Assembly (NCBI RefSeq): GCF_013184805.1 | Contig: NZ_JAATNG010000001.1 | Span: forward strand, 496,001 to 560,000 | Direction: 5' to 3' | Source: Pseudoruegeria sp. HB172150 | GTDB lineage: Bacteria > Pseudomonadota > Alphaproteobacteria > Rhodobacterales > Rhodobacteraceae | DNA length: 64,000 bases | Part shown: in pieces, positions 57,962 through 64,000 of the stretch | Layout of the letters: each line of letters begins with the position of its first letter | How positions within the stretch are numbered: position 1 is the first letter of the stretch | The notes under the pieces: generated by a model | Told to the model about the DNA's origin: nothing | The model's input: the letters and a program-made list of their open reading frames with translations, nothing else | Database searches by the model: none | Position numbers and translations under genes: made by a program

Positions 57962-58625
57962 CGATCGGCGCGAACGCGTCCAGGATCATGTCGACCGGCG
58001 CGGTCCAGCCGACGATTGCACCCTGCGCTCGGATCATCTGCAGCGCGGCCCGCTTGAACTCGGGGAAGTAGCTTTCGGTTGCATCTTCGGCGAGCAGGCA
58101 TTCAAAGCCGCGGTCGTTCGCCTCGCGCATGGTGGTCTGGACGCAGACCTCTGTCGTGACACCGGCGAAGATCAGTGTTCGCGTGCCTAACCCGGCGAGA
58201 TGTTCTCCGAGATCGGTGGCGTAGAAAGCACCCTTCCCGGGCTTGTCGACCACCTTTTCGGCCGGCAGCGGTGACAGTTTCGGGATGATCCCCGCGCCCG
58301 GTTCTCCGGCAATCAGGACGCGGCCCATCGGTCCCGGATCGCCGATCCTCAGCGACGGGTTGCCGCGACTGCGCTTCGCGGGCGGACAGTCCGAAAGGTC
58401 GGGGCGGTGACATTCGCGGGTGTGGATCACGGGGATGCCGGTTGCACGGCATCCTTCGATCAAACGCGCGGTCGCGGGCACTATGGCCTGCAGCAGGCTG
58501 ACATCGTTGCCCAGCGAGGCGCCGAAGCCGCCGGGCTCTATGAAGTCGCGCTGCATGTCGATGATGATCAGCGCCGTGGTAGCGGGATCGAATTCCAGCT
58601 CGAATGGTTGCGCGTCGATCTTCAT
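57954..58625 (-). CDS. Isochorismatase-family cysteine hydrolase, second copy
   Basis: A 223-aa cysteine amidohydrolase. The Asp-Lys-Cys triad is Asp23 in IIIDMQRDF, Lys128 in VDKPGKGAF and Cys161 in [20 protein letters not shown]. It is a divergent paralogue of the BiuH-like protein two genes upstream and shares the HRPDLSDCP and GDPGPMGR stretches. It probably cleaves a related ureido or amide compound, perhaps an intermediate feeding allophanate. Start at ATG 58625, after GGGAGGGC and overlapping the ATPase gene stop. Confidence 0.82.
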   Translation of the reverse strand: MKIDAQPFELEFDPATTALIIIDMQRDFIEPGGFGASLGNDVSLLQAIVPATARLIEGCRATGIPVIHTRECHRPDLSDCPPAKRSRGNPSLRIGDPGPMGRVLIAGEPGAGIIPKLSPLPAEKVVDKPGKGAFYATDLGEHLAGLGTRTLIFAGVTTEVCVQTTMREANDRGFECLLAEDATESYFPEFKRAALQMIRAQGAIVGWTAPVDMILDAFAPIDA

Positions 58626-60184
58626 GCGTGCCCTCCCATGTGCTGGCCGATGGTCGGGATATCCGCCTGCGCCGCGATGCATTTGTAGACAAGCGCGCCT
58701 TCTGACATGACCAGCACTCGGTCGGAGAGTTCGAGGATCTCGTCGAGGTCCTCGCTCATCAGCAGGACGGCGGTGCCGGTGTTGCGGGCCGACATGATCC
58801 GTGCTCGGATCTCGGCCACGGCGGTGAAGTCGAGGCCGAAACAGGGGTTGGAAATCACCAGCAGGTCGACCTCACCGTCAAGCTCCCGCGCCAACACAGC
58901 GCGCTGGACGTTGCCGCCGGAGAGGGCGGTGATCGGGCTTTCGATGGAGGTGGTCTTGACCTTGTAGTCGGCGACCAGATGCTCTGCGCGCCGGCGCATC
59001 TCTCCGGGTGCCAGCCAGAAGCGGGTGTCGGCGCCGTTCGCCTCGAAGCTGCGGAAGGCGATGTTCTCGGCCACGGTCATGCGGGGGGCGCAGGCGTTGT
59101 GGAGGGGTTCCTCAGGGAGGTAGCGGACCTTCAGGCGGCGGGATTCGGCGCGGGTGGCGTGGTAGGGGGAGCCGTTGACCTTGATGGTGCCGGCGGAGGT
59201 GGGGCGCTGGCCGGTGAGGATCTCCATCAACTCCATCTGGCCGTTGCCGGAGATGCCGGCGATGCCGACGATCTCGCCGGAGCGGACGGAGAGGGATGCG
59301 ATGGATATCTCGCCCAGCCCGGAGCGGTCGCGGGCCCTGACGCCTTCGAGTTCGAGGACGGGGGCACCGCTGGTTTCGATGCGGGACGCGGGTTCGGCAG
59401 GTTTGGCGTCACCCATCATCATCGCGGCCATATCTGAGTGTCCCCATTCGGACACCTTTCCGCCTCCCACATGCTTTCCACGTCGAAGCACCGAAAATTC
59501 GTCGGCGTAATTCGTCACTTCGCGGAATTTGTGGGTGATCATAAGCACAGAGAGCTCGCCCGCCTCGCAAAGTTTGCGGACGTGGCCCAGAACTTCATCC
59601 GCCTCGTCCGGCGTCAGGACCGAGGTCGGTTCGTCGAGGATCAGGAATCCGCGCCCGAGGTAGAGCTGTTTCAGGATCTCCAGTTTCTGCTTCTCGCCCG
59701 CCGCCAGCCTGTGCACCGGTTCGGTCAGCGGCACGCGGAACGGCATCGCGTCCATGAATGCGCGGAGGTCCTTTAGCTCGCTGTCCCAGTTCACCACCGC
59801 CGGTACATCGGCGCGGCTGATCACCAGGTTCTCGGCGGCCGTCAGGGCCGGGACCAGTGTGAAATGCTGGTAAACCATCCCCAGCCCCTTGGCATGGGCA
59901 TCGCGCGGGTCGCGCACATCGCCGTCGAAGCCGTCGATCAGAAGGTTGCCGGAAGTCGCGTGGTAGAAACCCATGATGCACTTGACCAGCGTCGACTTGC
60001 CCGCGCCGTTCTCGCCCAGAAGCGCGTGGAAGCTGCCGGGTTTCACCTGGATCGAGACATTGTCGAGCGCGGTGAAGCTGCCGAAACGCATGGTCATGCC
60101 GACGGTTTCGATCCCGATGGCACCCTTCGCGCTGTCCGGCTTGGTGTAGGTGGCCGCCGGTTCGGCCATTGCCGCCATGTTCAT
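58622..60184 (-). CDS. ABC transporter ATPase, two fused domains (BMP-associated)
   Basis: A 520-aa RbsA/NupA-type ATPase with two nucleotide-binding domains. Domain 1 has Walker [10 protein letters not shown] near 58-66, a variant signature [15 protein letters not shown] and Walker [15 protein letters not shown]. Domain 2 has the usual degenerate Walker A GISGNGQ, signature [17 protein letters not shown] and [12 protein letters not shown]. It powers import with the two permeases and BMP protein encoded upstream. Its start overlaps the biuH stop by 4 bp. Confidence 0.9.
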   Translation of the reverse strand: MNMAAMAEPAATYTKPDSAKGAIGIETVGMTMRFGSFTALDNVSIQVKPGSFHALLGENGAGKSTLVKCIMGFYHATSGNLLIDGFDGDVRDPRDAHAKGLGMVYQHFTLVPALTAAENLVISRADVPAVVNWDSELKDLRAFMDAMPFRVPLTEPVHRLAAGEKQKLEILKQLYLGRGFLILDEPTSVLTPDEADEVLGHVRKLCEAGELSVLMITHKFREVTNYADEFSVLRRGKHVGGGKVSEWGHSDMAAMMMGDAKPAEPASRIETSGAPVLELEGVRARDRSGLGEISIASLSVRSGEIVGIAGISGNGQMELMEILTGQRPTSAGTIKVNGSPYHATRAESRRLKVRYLPEEPLHNACAPRMTVAENIAFRSFEANGADTRFWLAPGEMRRRAEHLVADYKVKTTSIESPITALSGGNVQRAVLARELDGEVDLLVISNPCFGLDFTAVAEIRARIMSARNTGTAVLLMSEDLDEILELSDRVLVMSEGALVYKCIAAQADIPTIGQHMGGHA

Positions 60185-60885
60185 GGCAGCACCGCCAGCA
60201 GATCGCCGGAGGTCGCGACGGCGCCGAAGACGCCGCCCTGCATCTTGATCATCTCGATGGCGGCGGCGTGGTTGGCCGGATCGGTCGCGGCGCAGCAGTC
60301 AGTCAGCATGACGCATTCAAAGCCGCGGTCGTTGGCCTCGCGCATCGTGGTGTGGACGCAGACATCCGTGGTGATGCCGGTCAGCACGATGTTGTCGATA
60401 CCCTTGAGCCGCAGGATCATTTCGAGGTCGGTGGCGCAGAAGGAGCCCTTGCCGGGTTTGTCGATGATCACCTCGCCCGGTTCGGGGGCCAGTTCGTCGA
60501 TGATCTCCCAGCCCGGTTCGCCCCGCGTCAGGATCTTGCCGCAGGGACCGGGATCGCCGATACCCGCGCCGATCTGGCGCGAGCGCCAGCGCTTGTTGGC
60601 GGGCAGATCGGACAGGTCCGGGCGATGACCTTCGCGCGTGTGGATCACCATGTAGCCCTTTTCGCGGAACGCCTTCAGCAGGCGGCTGATCGGTTCGATT
60701 GGTGCGCGGGTCAGCGAGATGTCGTAACCCATCGCGTCGACATAGCCGCCGACGCCGCAGAAATCCGTCTGCATGTCGATGACGATCAGCGCGGTGTTCG
60801 CTGGCCGGAGGTCGCCGTTGTAGGGCCAGGGGTACGGGGCGGAGGCGATGGTCGTTCCGACGGGCGTATCAGACATGACATTCAT
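60181..60885 (-). CDS. biuH: Biuret amidohydrolase
   Basis: Cysteine hydrolase converting biuret to allophanate and ammonia; 234 aa. The triad Asp37, Lys143, Cys176 is offset by exactly one from the Asp36/Lys142/Cys175 I recall for rhizobial BiuH. Other matching stretches are [39 protein letters not shown] and [14 protein letters not shown] downstream allophanate hydrolase supports the assignment. A close cyclic or linear ureide hydrolase cannot be excluded without assay. Confidence 0.83.
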   Translation of the reverse strand: MNVMSDTPVGTTIASAPYPWPYNGDLRPANTALIVIDMQTDFCGVGGYVDAMGYDISLTRAPIEPISRLLKAFREKGYMVIHTREGHRPDLSDLPANKRWRSRQIGAGIGDPGPCGKILTRGEPGWEIIDELAPEPGEVIIDKPGKGSFCATDLEMILRLKGIDNIVLTGITTDVCVHTTMREANDRGFECVMLTDCCAATDPANHAAAIEMIKMQGGVFGAVATSGDLLAVLP

Positions 60886-60897
60886 GGCTCTCTCCGG

Positions 60898-61821
60898 TCA
60901 TTTGGTAATGGAAAGTTCGCGCGGCGCGCCTGTCAGGGCACCGGACTTGGACGAGGACAGGATCAGCACCGCCAGCGTCAGGACGAAGGGCGCGGCGTAG
61001 AACAGATAGTAGCCGGTGGTGACGCCGACCGACTGCAATGCCGGGCCGAGCGCACCGGCGGCTCCGAAGAGCAGCGCCGCGAAGAAGCAGTTGATCGGCG
61101 ACCAACGGGCGAAGATCACCAGCGCCACCGCGATCAGGCCCTGTCCCGAGGAAATGCCCTCGTTCCACGAGCCGGGGTAAAACAAGGACAGGTAAGCGCC
61201 GCCGATCCCGGCGAGGGCGCCGCCGAAGGCGGTGGCAAGGATACGCACGCGGGCGGGCTGGATTCCCAGAGCGCGGGCGGCATCGGAACTGTCGCCCACC
61301 ACCCTAAGCGTCAGCCCGATCCGCGTGCGCTTCAGCATCCATGCCAATCCAACAGCAAGCACGGCGCCGAAGATGAAGAGAACGTTGACCCGCAAGGCCG
61401 CCTGCACCTGCGGCAGGTCGGACCACCAGCCGAGGTTGATCGCCGGAAGGTCCGGTGCGACCGGCTGGATGAACGGTTTGCCGAAGAAGAATGCAAGCCC
61501 GGTGCCGAGCAGCATGAGCGCGATCCCGATGGCGATGTCGTTGACCTTGGGCAGCGAGCAGAGCAGTCCGTGGACCAGCCCGAAGACTGCCCCCGCCAGC
61601 GCCGCCGCCAGCACACCGATCCAGGCGGAACCGGTCATGTAGGCGAGCGCGTAGCCCGCCATCGCGCCGAAGACGAGCGTGCCTTCTAGGCCAAGGTTGA
61701 TGCGGCCGGAGCGTTCTGTGATGACCTCGCCAAGCGAAACAAAGAGGAAGGGTGTGGAAACCCGGATCGCGCCACCCAACATGGCGATGGGCACTGCCCA
61801 GAGACCGATATCGCCGTTCAT
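60898..61821 (-). CDS. BMP-type ABC transporter permease 2
   Basis: A 307-aa permease of the BPD_transp_2 (RbsC/NupQ) family with eight to ten predicted helices. Recognised by VITERSGRINLGLEGTLVFGA near 32-52 and TLRVVGDSSDAARALGIQPARV, the family's cytoplasmic loop. The ATG at 61821 overlaps the stop of permease 1 (ATGA); the same frame remains open far upstream but only as a shadow of permease 1. biuH starts 12 bp after it. Confidence 0.88.
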   Translation of the reverse strand: MNGDIGLWAVPIAMLGGAIRVSTPFLFVSLGEVITERSGRINLGLEGTLVFGAMAGYALAYMTGSAWIGVLAAALAGAVFGLVHGLLCSLPKVNDIAIGIALMLLGTGLAFFFGKPFIQPVAPDLPAINLGWWSDLPQVQAALRVNVLFIFGAVLAVGLAWMLKRTRIGLTLRVVGDSSDAARALGIQPARVRILATAFGGALAGIGGAYLSLFYPGSWNEGISSGQGLIAVALVIFARWSPINCFFAALLFGAAGALGPALQSVGVTTGYYLFYAAPFVLTLAVLILSSSKSGALTGAPRELSITK

Positions 61822-62927
61822 GACCGCTCTCCTTTCGTCAGCCATCCGACAAGGTCGAGGCGTCCGGTGAAGGTTTCGGAGGCGAGGATCGCCACGAAGA
61901 CGAAGCCCTGCAGAACGATCATCGTCGCATCCGGCAGGTCCATGCGGCGCTGGACCAGCCCCGAGGACGCCTCGAACCCGGCGAGAAGCAGGGCGACCGG
62001 GATGATCGCCAGAGGATTGTGGCGGGCGAGGAAGGCGATGAGGATGCCGGTATAGCCATAGCCGGCCGCGAGCGAGGCGTTGGCCGATCCGTGGACGGCG
62101 GACACTTCGAAATAGCCGGCGAGCCCGGCAAAGGCGCCGCCGAGCGCAGTGAAGCCGATCACCAGCTTGCCGACCGGCAGACCCTGCACCTGTGCGGCGC
62201 GGATGTTGCCGCCGGCGATCCGCGCGGCGAAGCCGATGGTCGTGCGCTCGATCAGGATCCAAGCGAGGATGCAGGACAGCACCGCTATCGCCAGCCCCCA
62301 GTGAACGTTCCAGCCCGGCAGGTTGCCGACGCGGAAAGCCTCTGCAATCGGCGCGGTGGACGGTTTGTTCAGGGAGGCCGGGTCGCGGAACGGTCCCTCG
62401 ACGAGGTGGTTCATGAGTGCGATTGCGATATAGGCCATGAGCAGGGAGGCAATGGTCTCGTTGACACCGCGCCATTGCCGCATCGCGCCGACCGCGCCGA
62501 TCCAGATCCCGCCGACCAGCGCCGCCATCAGTGCCAGTACCGGCATTGCGATAAAGGCGGGCCAGCCCGCCAGCGGTACCGCCAGCGCGCCAACCATGAC
62601 GCCGCCAAGAACGATCGCACCTTCGCCACCGATCACCACGAGGCCGAGCCGTGCCGGGATCGCGACACATAGCGCTGCGAGCAGCAGCGGTGCGGCGCGG
62701 GAGAGCGTGTTGGACCAGGAAAAGGCGGTGCCGAACCCCGCCTTGTAGACCAGCGAATAGAATTCCAGCGGGTTCTTTCCCAGAAGCAGCAGAAAGAGCG
62801 CGAAGGCGAGGAACCCCGCCAGAAGCGCCGCAACCGGCAGGGCGAGACCCTCGATCCGCCCTGCCAGAGGCACCAGCCAGGCGCGCGACGGCGCCTGGCC
62901 CCCCGGGATATCGCCCGCGACCGTCAT
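61818..62927 (-). CDS. BMP-type ABC transporter permease 1
   Basis: A 369-aa permease of the same family (NupP-like), about ten predicted helices. Typical stretches are RAAPLLLAALCVAIPARLGLVVIGGEGAI (first third), NETIASLLMAYIAIALMNHL and GNIRAAQVQGLPVGKLVIG. It starts 1 bp after the binding-protein stop and overlaps permease 2. In this operon it would import biuret or a related ureide; related systems elsewhere import nucleosides. Confidence 0.88.
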   Translation of the reverse strand: MTVAGDIPGGQAPSRAWLVPLAGRIEGLALPVAALLAGFLAFALFLLLLGKNPLEFYSLVYKAGFGTAFSWSNTLSRAAPLLLAALCVAIPARLGLVVIGGEGAIVLGGVMVGALAVPLAGWPAFIAMPVLALMAALVGGIWIGAVGAMRQWRGVNETIASLLMAYIAIALMNHLVEGPFRDPASLNKPSTAPIAEAFRVGNLPGWNVHWGLAIAVLSCILAWILIERTTIGFAARIAGGNIRAAQVQGLPVGKLVIGFTALGGAFAGLAGYFEVSAVHGSANASLAAGYGYTGILIAFLARHNPLAIIPVALLLAGFEASSGLVQRRMDLPDATMIVLQGFVFVAILASETFTGRLDLVGWLTKGERS

Positions 62928-62928
62928 C

Positions 62929-64000
62929 TTAGGAGGTCGATCCGATGACGCCCTCGACGAGGTAGTTCATCGATTCCAGGGCGACGTCGGTTTCCTCGTA
63001 CGAGACGCCGTCGGCGGCGATCACGTTGCCGGCGTTATCCTTCAGCGGGCCCTCGATCACGGCGAAGCCGCCGCTGATGATCTTGGCCTGCGTGTCTTCG
63101 AACTGCGCGCGGGCGGCGTCGGAGTTCGCGGGGCCGAGCGGCGACATCTTGATGAAGCCCTCGGCGAGGCCGCCGCGCACGAAGTTGTCGATGGGCTCGC
63201 CCGCCAGCGTCTTGGTCACCATGTCGGTATAGACGGTGGCCCAGTTCCACTCGGCGCCGGTCAGGTATTTCTCGGGGGCGAGTTCGGACTGGTTGGCGTG
63301 GTAGCCGCAGATGAAGCAGTCGCGGGAGGCGGCGGTTTCCATCACGACCTTCGGTCCGTCGACGTGGCAGGTGATGACGTCGGCGCCGGCATCGGCCAGC
63401 GCGTTGGTCGCTTCGGCTTCCTTGACTGCCATCGACCATTCGCCGGTGAAGATCGCCTGGCAGGTGATTTCCGGGTCAACGGCGCGGGCGCCGAGGAGGA
63501 AGGAGTTGATGTTCAGTAGGACCTGCGGGATCGGCTTGGCGGCAACGAAGCCGATCTTCTTGGTCTTGGTCGCGTGGCCGGCGGCGATGCCGTTCAGGTA
63601 CTGGCCCATGCCGATGTACCCGAAGTAGGAGCCGACGTTTTCGGGCATCCCTTCGGACCACAGGCCGCCGCAATGTTCGAAGCGGACATCGGGGTAGGCG
63701 GGCGCGACCTTCAGGATATGCGGGTCGAAATAACCGAAGGAGGTCGGGAACAGCAGTGTGGCGCCGTCGAAGTTGATCATCGACTCCATGGTCTGCTGGA
63801 CGTCCTGGGTTTCGGCGACGTTTTCTTCCTCGATGACCGTGACGCCCTCCATGGCCTTCACGGCGGCGGCGCCTTCGGCGTGGGCCTGGTTGTAGCCGTA
63901 GTCGTCGCGCGGGCCGACATAGATGAAACCGACGGTCAGCGGGCCCGCGGCGCGGGCGGGCATGGCAAGGCCGCCGAGTGCAGTGGCACCCGCCAACCCG
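62929..64000 (-). CDS. BMP-family ABC substrate-binding protein (5' end outside window)
   Basis: Basic-membrane-protein (PnrA-like) lipoprotein or periplasmic binding protein; at least 357 residues visible and the frame stays open to the window edge, so the N-terminus is missing. The visible start GLAGATALGGLAMPARAAG looks like the end of a (Tat-type) signal peptide. Family stretches: TVGFIYVGPRDDYGYNQAHA, GYIGMGQYLNGIAAGHATKT and ADAGADVITCHVDGP. First visible gene of the eight-gene operon; it would capture the imported amide. Confidence 0.87.
   Translation of the reverse strand, partial: GLAGATALGGLAMPARAAGPLTVGFIYVGPRDDYGYNQAHAEGAAAVKAMEGVTVIEEENVAETQDVQQTMESMINFDGATLLFPTSFGYFDPHILKVAPAYPDVRFEHCGGLWSEGMPENVGSYFGYIGMGQYLNGIAAGHATKTKKIGFVAAKPIPQVLLNINSFLLGARAVDPEITCQAIFTGEWSMAVKEAEATNALADAGADVITCHVDGPKVVMETAASRDCFICGYHANQSELAPEKYLTGAEWNWATVYTDMVTKTLAGEPIDNFVRGGLAEGFIKMSPLGPANSDAARAQFEDTQAKIISGGFAVIEGPLKDNAGNVIAADGVSYEETDVALESMNYLVEGVIGSTS

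Overview
The window is high-GC DNA with the gene content of a Rhodobacterales (Roseobacter/Paracoccaceae-type) alphaproteobacterium. The evidence is a hmuTUV heme importer, an smo-type polyol operon, many ABC and TRAP importers, and a SPOR-lipoprotein / D,D-carboxypeptidase / tmk / holB / tatD / metallo-hydrolase block of the kind found in that order. The call rests on gene content and order, not on rRNA.

Layout. 0-2.8 kb: hmuTUV. 2.9-9.8 kb: HAD hydrolase and SorC-type regulator, then a polyol ABC importer and dehydrogenase (smoEFGK-smoS) behind a promoter carrying two near-identical palindromes. 9.9-16 kb: ABC exporter, acyl-CoA synthetase, M20 deacylase, ferredoxin-NADP-reductase-like flavoprotein. 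16-22.7 kb: a peptide-type ABC importer whose binding-protein gene is separated from its permease and ATPase genes by an AT-richer alpha/beta hydrolase and an oppositely oriented Nudix gene. 22.9-28.4 kb: a polyamine-type ABC importer with a DUF1330 gene and two permeases of unusual architecture. 28.7-35.4 kb (minus strand): AEC transporter, then the housekeeping block.

35.6-49.6 kb: I read this as a genomic island that split a tRNA-Ser gene. A 5' half (about 35637-35684) and a 3' half (49503-49557) lie about 13.8 kb apart. Joined at the anticodon loop they give an 88-nt serine tRNA with an intact variable arm and matching acceptor arms. A complete tRNA-Ser(UGA) lies just inside the left end. 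The island holds decayed IS256-like and IS6-family transposase remnants, then a long plus-strand catabolic operon: M55 D-aminopeptidase, dipeptide-type ABC importer, RraA-family lyase, creatininase-family amidohydrolase, acetamidase/formamidase, SDR, and LysR regulator. No intact integrase was seen.

49.8-64 kb: a sulfatase and MarR regulator divergent from a TAXI-type TRAP transporter with a fused membrane subunit. A minus-strand operon follows whose enzymes read as biuret catabolism: BMP-type ABC importer, biuret hydrolase, a second cysteine hydrolase, cupin and allophanate hydrolase. The BMP binding-protein gene runs off the right edge. Overall the window is dominated by small-molecule import paired with hydrolases, mostly of amide or nitrogen compounds.
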